A stretch of 15,285 nt of DNA from Promethearchaeota archaeon (GTDB lineage: Archaea > Asgardarchaeota > Lokiarchaeia > Sigynarchaeales > SOKP01), in assembly GCA_019057735.1 (NCBI GenBank), contig JAHLWV010000030.1:1-15285 (forward strand), given 5' to 3'. Below the pieces are notes generated by a model. That model ran no database searches. It was given only the letters and a program-made list of their open reading frames with translations, and was not told the DNA's origin. Below are positions 7,254 through 13,793 of this stretch, piece after piece. The stretch's first letter is position 1; each line of letters opens with the position of its first letter. The position numbers were made by a program, and so were the translations under genes.

Positions 7254-9182
7254 ATGAGTAAGGCAAAAAAAATTGAAATTACCTTACCGGACGATGTAAA
7301 GGGATACTCCCAAGTGAGACTCGACGTCGACTTAAGCAGTGGAAAAATTGGTAAATCTACTTTATCTGGAGAATTCTGCCGCGACTGGATTGGTGGTTAT
7401 GGATTTGGTGCAAAAATCCTCTGGGACGAATTAAAACCAGGTATAGATCCATTAGGTCCAGAAAATGTATTTGTTTGGTCTATAGGCCCTTTTCCAACTA
7501 CTATATTACCTACTAGTTCAAAGTACGGCGTATTTGCTAAATCACCGTTAACAGGTATGTTTGGTATGGCTATTTCCTCAGGCTCGGTTGGAGCGCAAGC
7601 ACGACGCGCTGGAGTCAACGCGATCGTGATCAAAGGAAAATCTTCTGAACCCGTTTACTTGGTTGTAGATGACGATGATTACTACTTAGAGCCATGTGAG
7701 AAAACTGTTTGGGGAAAAGGAAATTTTGAAACGGAAGAAATTCTTAGAGAAGAATTCCAGGATCAGAGATTAGCTGTTATGTCAATTGGACCGGGAGGAG
7801 AACGATTAAGTAAAATGGGATGCATAACGAACGATAGAAACAGACAAGCTGGTCGAACTGGTATGGGGGCAGTAATGGGTAGTAAAAATCTGAAAGCAAT
7901 AACATTTCGGGGCACGAAAGGCCTTAAAGTTGCATATCCTCAAGAATTTTACAAGATAGCAAAGAAATTAATCAAAATCGCTAATGGTCCTGCAACCGCC
8001 AAATATCGTGATTTAGGCACTCCTGCAGGAATAACTAGCTACAATAAACTCGGAATGATGCCTACCATGAACTATCGGGAAGGTACTTGGGAAGAGATTG
8101 ATAATGGAGCCTTTACAGGAGATACACTTAATGAAGACTGGGTTGTTAAAAAAGTTGCTTGCTCTCAATGCTCAATCGCTTGCGATCACCTCGCGAGAGT
8201 ACCTAAAACTCACCCTGAATATCCAAATTTAGTCGCTTCAATTGATGTAGAGATGTGCTATTCCTTTGGTACTAACACTGGATGCGCTGATTGGCCAACA
8301 ATTTTCAAATGCATCTCCTTATGCGATGATTTAGGAATTGACGCCATTAGTGGAGGTGTAACAGCAAGTATGGCTTGCGAGTTATACGACCTTGGACTTA
8401 TAACGAAAAAAGATCTCGGATTCGAACTACCATTCGGCTCTACCACTAATCTAGTACGATTTACGGAGGAAATGATTCTTGGAAAGGGTTTTGCTGGTGA
8501 GATTTTTGGAGATGGTTGCAGACAAGCTGGTATAAGATTAGAAGAAAAAGGAATAAAGAACGCTGGTTTCTATGGAATGCATATAAAAGGCTTAGAAATG
8601 CCTGCTTTTGACCTTCACGGGATGACGAGTTTTGCTGTTGGAGAAAGCGTATCTATTAGAGGAGCTTGCCATTTAAGGAATGGTGCCTATGGACTTGACG
8701 CTAAAGGTAAATTCGATAGATTCGGATACGACAAACCACTTGAACGCGGTAAGGCAATCATAGGGCTTGAAGATATCTATTGTATTATCGATTCGTATAT
8801 AATTTGTAAGTTCACTCGTGGAATTTATGAAAACGATGCCGAATTGGCGAAAGTCTATGAGTTAGTTACTGGTATTCCACACACCGAAGAATCGATTAAT
8901 AAAAGAGGAGCTGCTATCTTAAACCTTTCAAAATGTTTCAACATTCGAGAAGGGTGGACCAGAGCAGACGATCATCCTCCAGAAAGGTTCTTCAAAGAAG
9001 CACACACAAGAGGTCCTGCTAAAGGTGTCACCTTAAAAGAAGAAGGATATCAAAAACTTCTTAGCGGATACTACGAAGCTCGAGGTTGGGATACGAAAAC
9101 GGGGATTCCTACGGATGCAACTCTAAAGAGTTTGGGTTTGGATTTTGTAATTGGTAAATTAAAACCAGCTGGGGGTAAATAG
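7254..9182 (+). CDS. aor: Tungsten-dependent aldehyde:ferredoxin oxidoreductase family protein
   Basis: A 642-aa AOR-family enzyme, slightly longer than the usual ~600-620. These cytoplasmic enzymes oxidise aldehydes to acids (or the reverse) at a tungstobispterin centre and pass electrons to a [4Fe-4S] cluster. The N-terminal pterin-binding fold is clear (GGYGFGAKILWDELKPGIDP, then SGSVGAQARRAG). Cluster ligands are C303, C306 and C310 (CSQCSIAC), with C518 in D513-SYII-C518 matching the D489/C494 arrangement of Pyrococcus AOR. E333 and H473 (RGACHL) match the catalytic Glu/His. DDLGIDAISGG is also present. Active-site residues are intact, favouring a real AOR over the divergent benzoyl-CoA reductase BamB, though substrate is not readable. 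It leads a run of electron-transfer genes and ends four bases before the next ORF, so its electrons probably go into the HdrA complex rather than only to free ferredoxin. Confidence 0.93.
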   Translation: MSKAKKIEITLPDDVKGYSQVRLDVDLSSGKIGKSTLSGEFCRDWIGGYGFGAKILWDELKPGIDPLGPENVFVWSIGPFPTTILPTSSKYGVFAKSPLTGMFGMAISSGSVGAQARRAGVNAIVIKGKSSEPVYLVVDDDDYYLEPCEKTVWGKGNFETEEILREEFQDQRLAVMSIGPGGERLSKMGCITNDRNRQAGRTGMGAVMGSKNLKAITFRGTKGLKVAYPQEFYKIAKKLIKIANGPATAKYRDLGTPAGITSYNKLGMMPTMNYREGTWEEIDNGAFTGDTLNEDWVVKKVACSQCSIACDHLARVPKTHPEYPNLVASIDVEMCYSFGTNTGCADWPTIFKCISLCDDLGIDAISGGVTASMACELYDLGLITKKDLGFELPFGSTTNLVRFTEEMILGKGFAGEIFGDGCRQAGIRLEEKGIKNAGFYGMHIKGLEMPAFDLHGMTSFAVGESVSIRGACHLRNGAYGLDAKGKFDRFGYDKPLERGKAIIGLEDIYCIIDSYIICKFTRGIYENDAELAKVYELVTGIPHTEESINKRGAAILNLSKCFNIREGWTRADDHPPERFFKEAHTRGPAKGVTLKEEGYQKLLSGYYEARGWDTKTGIPTDATLKSLGLDFVIGKLKPAGGK

Positions 9183-9222
9183 GAAAATGTCAAGATCATC
9201 CATGAAGAAACGTGGTGGGAAG

Positions 9223-9744
9223 ATGCATCAATTCATAATAATTGACCCCGATTTATGTACCGGATGCGAAACATGCGAATCAGTATGCTCTTTTGTCCAC
9301 GATGGTGAATTTAACCCTATTAACACCCGAATTCATAGAGTCCGAATTGAACCGGTTTTTAACATCGCTCTAGCGTGCCAGAAGTGCGAAGACGCACCAT
9401 GCATTCGAAGTTGTCCAGAAAAAGCATTGACGAAAAATGAAGAGACTGGATCTATAATTGTAGACGACGATAAATGCAATGGATGTGCGTATTGCATCAG
9501 AGCTTGTAGTTTTGGAGTAATAAATTTACACATTGACAGCCAGAATGCTCTTATTTGTGACCTTTGCGATAATATGAAAGAAGATTTCATTGATCCTGAA
9601 GTTGGTAAGACCGAACCTCAATGTATCGCAGTTTGCCCAAAAGAAGCCATAAGTTTGAAAAATGTCGAGCAAATTGGAGAGGAAACCAGAATAGACGCTG
9701 TGAGGCGCTTATTTGGGGACGTTTCTGAATTTGGTGGAAAATAA
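9223..9744 (+). CDS. HycB/BamC-like four-[4Fe-4S] electron-transfer subunit
   Basis: A small iron-sulfur protein of the HycB/CooF/DmsB type, which wires a molybdenum or tungsten enzyme to its partners. Sixteen cysteines form four cluster motifs in the standard order (numbered from the upstream ATG at 9187): C24/27/30/34 (CTGCETCESVC), C64/67/72/76 (CQKCEDAPCIRSC), C97/100/103/107 (CNGCAYCIRAC) and C124/127/146/150. The frame can start at 9187, 9202 or 9223. I prefer 9223 (about 173 aa): the protein then opens MHQFIIIDPDLC like its relatives, and GGTGGG sits just ahead; the 9187 start adds a basic 12-residue head. Its position directly after the AOR gene marks it as the AOR electron-transfer subunit, comparable to BamC beside BamB. 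A T-rich termination zone follows. Confidence 0.88.
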   Translation: MHQFIIIDPDLCTGCETCESVCSFVHDGEFNPINTRIHRVRIEPVFNIALACQKCEDAPCIRSCPEKALTKNEETGSIIVDDDKCNGCAYCIRACSFGVINLHIDSQNALICDLCDNMKEDFIDPEVGKTEPQCIAVCPKEAISLKNVEQIGEETRIDAVRRLFGDVSEFGGK

Positions 9745-9750
9745 TTATTA

Positions 9751-9780
9751 ATTTTTTTATCTATTTTTATTTTTTTATTC
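9751..9780 (+). terminator. T-tract transcription termination zone
   Basis: Three runs of five to seven T residues on the coding strand begin within ten bases of the ferredoxin-subunit stop codon, with no hairpin. This is the usual form of an archaeal intrinsic terminator. It would separate or attenuate AOR plus ferredoxin from the hdrA unit. Confidence 0.5.
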
Positions 9781-9865
9781 AATATATTAAATATTCTGTT
9801 ACTTTATTTTAAGAGTAAATGTTATAATAATCGATTTAAAACTGATAATAATTGAATTTTAATAA

Positions 9866-9908
9866 TAAGAACTATTTTACTACATAATTAAATTGTATTA
9901 AGAACTAT
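9866..9908 (+). repeat. 10-bp direct repeat TAAGAACTAT in the hdrA upstream region
   Basis: TAAGAACTAT occurs at 9866-9875 and again at 9899-9908, 33 bases apart (about three helical turns). The second copy overlaps the candidate TATA box of hdrA. It could be a regulator binding pair, or chance in AT-rich DNA. Confidence 0.3.
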
Positions 9909-9912
9909 ATAG
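9905..9912 (+). promoter_or_regulatory. Candidate TATA box of hdrA-mvhD (CTATATAG)
   Basis: CTATATAG lies 62 bases ahead of the hdrA start, so initiation about 25 bases downstream gives a leader near 40 bases. The same octamer precedes the methyltransferase-like gene at 14617-14624. It follows a T-tract terminator, consistent with hdrA-mvhD being its own transcription unit. AGGAGG at 9947-9952 is 22 bases from the ATG and too far to be the working site; AAGGTG at 9964-9969 is correctly spaced. Confidence 0.4.
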
Positions 9913-9974
9913 AAGCTATTAGAAAAGTATAGACTCTTGAATTATTAGGAGGATATATAAACCAAGGTGTAATA

Positions 9975-11951
9975 ATGTCTGGAAATCAGACCAAGGATAA
10001 AAATGAAATAAAAAAAACAGTTGTTGGTGTATTTGTTTGTCGCTGAGGTATCAACATAGCTGGAATACTAGACGTACCTGGAATTGTCGAAGAACTCAAT
10101 AAATTAGAAGGTGTTAAAGCTTTCGAGTATATGTCTATGTGAACTGAGGGTGGATCAGAGTATATCAAGGAACAGATCGAGGAATTTAGACTCGAAAGAA
10201 TCGTTGTTGCCGCTTGTACTCCAAAAACTCATCAACCTGTCTTTCACGCAATTTTAACTGAAGCAGGCATCCCCCCAAGATATTTAGAATTTGTGAATAT
10301 CAGAGAACACTGTAGTTTTGTTCACCAAGCTCTTGAAGTAAGAGAAAAAGCTGTTAAAAAAGCTATCGAACTTATAAGGGCGGGAATAGCGCGATCAAGA
10401 CTATTAGAAAACGTACCCACTAAAACCGTTCCTGTAACACCTGCTGCTTTAGTAGTAGGTGGAGGCATTGCAGGGTTGTCAACTGCTATAGATTTAGGAG
10501 ACAAGGGATTTAAAGTGTACTTAGTTGAAAAGAAAACTACCATTGGCGGAAGAATGAGCCAGTTAGATAGAACTTTCCCAACTGACGATTGCTCTATATG
10601 AATTCTCGGTCCTAAAATGTTGGAGGCGAACCGTCATCCAAATATCGAGATCCTATCATACTCAGAAGTCGTGGAAGTCGATGGATACATTGGAAACTTC
10701 AGAATAAAAGTTAAAAGGAACTCCCGATTCGTAAGTGAGAAAACATGTACCGGATGTGGAGCTTGTACTGAGGTTTGCCCAATTTTCATCCCTAACAGTT
10801 TTGACGAAGGATTATCTGCGAGAAAATGTATTGACATCGCTTTTGCTCAGGCAGTTCCTGCGATTTATGATATAAATCGAGAGACTTGTGTGGAATGTTT
10901 TGCTTGTGTTGATGCTTGCGAAGAGGATTCAATCGATTTTAGCATTCAAGATGAGTATATTGATCTGGAAGTTGGAACAATAGTAGTGGCAACGGGATGG
11001 GATATTTACGAAGGAGATGATTATGGATATGGAACGTACGAGAATGTAATCAACCAAATTCAACTGGAAAGAATATTAGCCCCCAACGGGCCGACATTCG
11101 GACACTTAAAACGACCATCTGACGGAAAACGCCCTACAAAAATCTTGTTTATTAATTGTGTAGGGAGTAGGGATGTATCGAAAAACGCTTATTGCTCGGT
11201 TATATGCTGCAATCTATCGCTTAAAAACTCTAAATTAATTAAATCGGAGTATCCTGATTCAAATATCGTATGCACATATATAGATATGAGATGCGCTGGT
11301 AAAGATTACGAAGAATACTATAGACGTTCGAGAGAAGCGGGAATAATATTTCTTAAAGGATTAGTTGGAGAAATCCAAGAAGATCCATTAACGAAGAATT
11401 TAACGGTTAAGTTTGAACCAGTTGGAACAGATACAGTAGTTACCATGGAAGCTCATATGGTAGTTCTATCGTCAGCATCGCTCCCTTCTAAAGGTACCTT
11501 AGAAATCGCTAAAATAATGAAGATGGAGAAAAGTCCTGATGGATTTTTAAAGGAATTTCACCCTCGATTAGATCCAATTAGCACAAAAACTATGGGTGTT
11601 TACATCGCAGGCTCGGCTCAAGGACAAAAAGAAATTGATAAAGCCGTAAGTCAAGCAAGAGGTGCTGCATCTGCTGCCAGTATTCCTATGGGCAGAGGCG
11701 AACACACGATGGAATTAATTCGTGCTACTCCAATAGATGAGAGATGTGCGAAATGTTATAAATGCATTGAGATCTGTCCATATTACGCAATTTCTGTAAA
11801 CGAAATTGGTGCGTTAGTTGTTGACATCATTAAATGTCGTGGTTGTGGATCTTGCACAGCAATTTGTCCATCGAAAGCAATTGAACTGACTTATTTTAGA
11901 GACGATCAGTATATGGCATTAATTGACGAATTACTTCCAATGGAGGAATAG
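9975..11951 (+). CDS. hdrA: HdrA, heterodisulfide reductase subunit A, selenoprotein with three Sec residues
   Basis: One continuous 658-aa frame interrupted only by three TGA codons, at residues 24, 56 and 209. Each replaces a family cysteine: VCRUG for VCHCG, YMSMUTEGG for the YxxMCS-type site, and DDCSIUILGPKM for DCSICILAPKM. Reading through restores a full-length HdrA. Domains: N-terminal domain (~15-145); FAD-binding thioredoxin-reductase-like domain (VVGGGIAGLS at ~160); an inserted ferredoxin (C258-C268, C305-C315); an inner cysteine group (C407, C411, C412); and a C-terminal two-[4Fe-4S] ferredoxin (C591-C601, C621-C631). HdrA is the flavin-based electron-bifurcating subunit of Hdr complexes, in the cytoplasm. 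The start ATG has AAGGTG five bases upstream. mvhD follows after 13 bases. No HdrB or HdrC gene adjoins it, unlike methanogen operons. Sec is inferred from codon position, not proven. Confidence 0.93.
10044..10046 (+). other. In-frame UGA, predicted Sec24 of HdrA
   Basis: Falls at the second cysteine of the family VCxCG motif, giving C22-R-U24-G. The flanking protein is collinear with HdrA on both sides, so it is neither a stop nor a frameshift. It is probably a ligand or redox partner of the N-terminal iron-sulfur site. Confidence 0.88.
10140..10142 (+). other. In-frame UGA, predicted Sec56 of HdrA
   Basis: Replaces the single cysteine that follows the YxxM segment of the HdrA N-terminal domain (here YMSMU). 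Together with Sec24 it converts two of the three N-terminal domain cysteines to selenocysteine. Confidence 0.85.
10599..10601 (+). other. In-frame UGA, predicted Sec209 of HdrA
   Basis: Replaces the second cysteine of the DCSIC motif next to the FAD domain. This is the site where some methanogen HdrA proteins also carry Sec, so it is the best precedented of the three. Confidence 0.92.
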
Positions 11952-11964
11952 AGAGGTAATAGAA

Positions 11965-12411
11965 ATGGCAGAAGAACAAGACATTAAAATTATAGCATTT
12001 CTGTGCTGGAAATGAGGTTATGGTTCCGCTGATATGGCTGGAACTATTCGCGCTCAGTATCCCTTATCTATCAGAGTGGTTTTAGTTCCGTGTTCCGGTA
12101 GAATTGGTTCCGATATGGTCATGCGATCGTTTGGTAGAGGTGCTGATGGCGTAATGATTGTTGGATGATACCCTAAAGAATGCGATTATGAAACGGGGAA
12201 CTATGTTGCTTACCGGCAAGTTGAGTATTTAAAAGAAGTGCTCAAATCTATGGGGCTCAGTGAAGAACGTATAATGTTTGGGTATTGTACGGCAGCCGAG
12301 GGACAAAAGTTTCAACAAGAAGCGATAAAATTCGATAAACTTATACAAAAATTAGGACCTAATCCACTAAAAACTAAAGACTCACCAACAACAAAAAAAG
12401 CGAAAGCTTAA
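11965..12411 (+). CDS. mvhD: MvhD/VhuD-like [2Fe-2S] adaptor, selenoprotein with two Sec residues
   Basis: A 148-aa MvhD family protein visible only when two TGA codons (residues 17 and 68) are read through. Family landmarks: AFLCWKU replaces the AFCCNWC opening, followed by GYGSADMAGTIR; PCSGR at 42-46; GADGVMIVGU with YPKECDYETGNY, replacing GCHPGDCHY...GNY. The remaining family cysteines C14, C43 and C73 are kept. MvhD carries a [2Fe-2S] cluster and passes electrons from a dehydrogenase or hydrogenase to HdrA; in methanogens the Sec form is VhuD, and BamF is a related selenoprotein. The ATG has AGAGGT seven bases ahead and lies 13 bases after hdrA, so the two are cotranscribed. No hydrogenase genes adjoin it, so here the donor is probably the AOR module or the FrhB-like protein. 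The last ~15 residues are a lysine/threonine-rich tail. Confidence 0.92.
12013..12015 (+). other. In-frame UGA, predicted Sec17 of MvhD
   Basis: Occupies the last cysteine of the N-terminal CCxxC-type motif, the site that is Sec in the methanogen selenoprotein VhuD. A normal TGG tryptophan codon stands two codons earlier, which argues against UGA being read as tryptophan. Confidence 0.93.
12166..12168 (+). other. In-frame UGA, predicted Sec68 of MvhD
   Basis: Occupies the first cysteine of the family GCxPxxC motif (here GUYPKEC). Together with Sec17 it places selenium at two of the five conserved cysteine positions thought to surround the [2Fe-2S] cluster. Confidence 0.9.
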
Positions 12412-12416
12412 AATTA

Positions 12417-12489
12417 ATGTGTTAACTGATGAAGCTGAGTTAAAAAAACGAGAACTCAGTTGAAGAGATGGAAGCACCATACAACACAT
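12417..12489 (+). promoter_or_regulatory. SECIS-like RNA hairpin of eukaryotic type in the mvhD 3' UTR
   Basis: It starts six bases after the mvhD stop. Outer helix: ATGTGTT (12417-12423) with AACACAT (12483-12489), 7 of 7 pairs. Core: ATGA (12429-12432) on the 5' side and TGA (12461-12463) on the 3' side, allowing tandem sheared G·A/A·G pairs (G12431·A12463, A12432·G12462), the kink-turn hallmark of eukaryotic SECIS. Inner helix: 12433-12441 with 12453-12461, nine pairs including one G·U. Apical loop: 11 bases at 12442-12452, beginning with seven A residues where eukaryotic SECIS have the conserved AA. It lacks the classic archaeal GAA/A arrangement with a short GC helix. The location downstream of the Sec codons fits archaeal and eukaryotic practice. 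The inner helix is shorter than in eukaryotes and the 3' side of the internal loop is long. Confidence 0.78.
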
Positions 12490-12512
12490 AAAAGAAATTT
12501 TAAAAAGTAATA

Positions 12513-12527
12513 CTTATTTAAAATATA
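12513..12527 (+). promoter_or_regulatory. Candidate TATA box ahead of the FrhB-like gene
   Basis: CTTATTTAAAATATA lies about 65 bases before the ATG at 12588, followed by long A and T runs. If used, transcription starts near 12550 and the SECIS-bearing mRNA ends around here. The surrounding DNA is nearly all A and T, so the call is weak. Confidence 0.3.
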
Positions 12528-12587
12528 AAAAAAAATTTAAAAAAAAAATTTGAACAAAAGTTTTTATTAATTTGAGATTGAAATAAC

Positions 12588-13727
12588 ATGGATGCATTAG
12601 ATGAATACTTAATTAAGATTGAAGATTTTCCTAAGCTATTAGCTACGCTCTTGCAAGAAAAATTCGTAGATAAGATTATTGGAGCAAAACTAAAAGTGGA
12701 TAAGAAATCTGGCGCTATAGATAGATTTACGGTATCTCCAGTAATTGTTGAAAAGCCAGAAGACCTTACAACTTTTCCTTTAACAAATTTAATTGCATAT
12801 GGATACGCTAGAACTGATACAGCTGCGAAATTCTTACATAAATCAGTTGATGGGGCTAAGAACGAAAAAGTCGGAGTTATTGCTCGTCCCTGTGATACTC
12901 GCGGAATAATTGAGTTAGTAAAGATTAGACAAATTAACATGGATAATCTTTTCATTATTGGCTTTGAGGATAGAGGAATGGTAATAAATGCTTCGCGTCA
13001 ATTGAAGAAAATAGAAGGACTCGATTTAACTAAAGTGGTTAAAGAAAAAGTAGGCGATAATGGATTAATTCTTAAATTTGAAGATGGTAGCACTAAAGAA
13101 GTTGGATTAGATATAGCAGAGAATTGTACTCGTTGTATTAGGAAAGTTCCCGTTGTTGCTGATATAAGTGTTAGCGATCTTGTATTACCTATTGATTCAG
13201 ACGAAATTCTCCTAATAGTGTATTCAGATAAAGGCGCAGATCTCGTAGAAAAATCAAAGATCAACAAAAAACCATTACCAGAGGATATGAGAACAAAACA
13301 CGCCGAAGCTCTTAAAAAAATCAAAGACACTGCTTTAGCAAAGAGAGCAAAGGATTTAGAAGAATGGGACAAGCTTTCTCAGGAAGATAAATTGGAAAGG
13401 TTCCAAAAATGTACAATGTGTAATATGTGCATTCGTGGATGTCCAGTATGCTACTGCGTTGATTGTATTCTAATGAAGAAACGGAAGGAGAAGATCATTA
13501 ACAAGGAATCTTATCAATTAACAAGAATTGCTCATGTCGCAGACCGGTGCATAGAATGTGGCAACTGTGATAATAACTGCCCACAACACCTTCCGCTATC
13601 ACTTTACTTCCAATCGTTAAACGAATCCTTTAAGGAAAAATTTGGTTATAGCGCTGGTGAGAATCTAGAAGACATACCGTTTAGGTCTGGTAAAGCGATT
13701 AGTCAAATGGAATTAGAAAAAACATAA
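12588..13727 (+). CDS. FrhB/FdhB-like iron-sulfur oxidoreductase subunit
   Basis: A 379-aa protein. Residues ~90-220 resemble the C-terminal part of F420 hydrogenase/dehydrogenase beta subunits (VGVIARPCDTRGIIELVK, then FIIGFEDRG), followed by an extra pair NCTRC at 179-183. Residues 275-331 form a ferredoxin-type region: C275/278/281/285 (CTMCNMCIRGC) and C321/324/327/331 (CIECGNCDNNC), with three further cysteines at 288, 290 and 293 between them. The GGxxTxLL opening of canonical FrhB is absent, so F420 binding is uncertain; a flavin is likely. A long charged helix at ~228-275 joins the halves. Its position after mvhD suggests an electron input or output subunit of the HdrA-MvhD assembly. 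ATG start with a weak GAGATT upstream; no alternative start nearby. Function beyond electron transfer is not readable. Confidence 0.75.
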   Translation: MDALDEYLIKIEDFPKLLATLLQEKFVDKIIGAKLKVDKKSGAIDRFTVSPVIVEKPEDLTTFPLTNLIAYGYARTDTAAKFLHKSVDGAKNEKVGVIARPCDTRGIIELVKIRQINMDNLFIIGFEDRGMVINASRQLKKIEGLDLTKVVKEKVGDNGLILKFEDGSTKEVGLDIAENCTRCIRKVPVVADISVSDLVLPIDSDEILLIVYSDKGADLVEKSKINKKPLPEDMRTKHAEALKKIKDTALAKRAKDLEEWDKLSQEDKLERFQKCTMCNMCIRGCPVCYCVDCILMKKRKEKIINKESYQLTRIAHVADRCIECGNCDNNCPQHLPLSLYFQSLNESFKEKFGYSAGENLEDIPFRSGKAISQMELEKT

Positions 13728-13793
13728 TTCTAAATTCTTAAAAATACAAAAAAATATTTTCAATTAAAGAAAGAAAAATAAAAGTGAAGGATT

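Noticed and set aside
7254..9182. Assignment of the AOR gene as BamB (benzoyl-CoA reductase)
   Set aside because: The gene order resembles bam clusters, but canonical AOR ligands and catalytic Glu/His are present, and no benzoyl-CoA pathway gene is visible. The general AOR call is safer.
12022..12045. Bacterial-type SECIS hairpin just after the first mvhD UGA (GGTTCC with GGAACT)
   Set aside because: A six-pair stem with a 12-base loop is possible, but it lacks known SECIS signatures. Archaea and eukaryotes place SECIS in untranslated regions, and a much better candidate exists downstream.
10044..12168. In-frame TGAs as evidence of pseudogenes or sequencing errors
   Set aside because: All five fall exactly on family cysteines, the frame never shifts, and both proteins are otherwise full length with intact motifs. 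Random nonsense mutations would not choose only cysteine sites.
10044..12168. TGA reassigned to tryptophan, as in mycoplasma-type codes
   Set aside because: Tryptophan is encoded by TGG in the same genes (for example residue 15 of MvhD), and none of the five TGA sites is a conserved tryptophan.
12526..12566. Poly-A/poly-T tracts as an assembly artefact or transposon tail
   Set aside because: Similar A and T runs occur in every intergenic gap of this AT-rich window. There are no target-site duplications or inverted repeats.
12518..13372. Minus-strand ORFs opposite the FrhB-like gene
   Set aside because: They are antisense shadows of a clearly conserved plus-strand gene, with no recognisable motifs.
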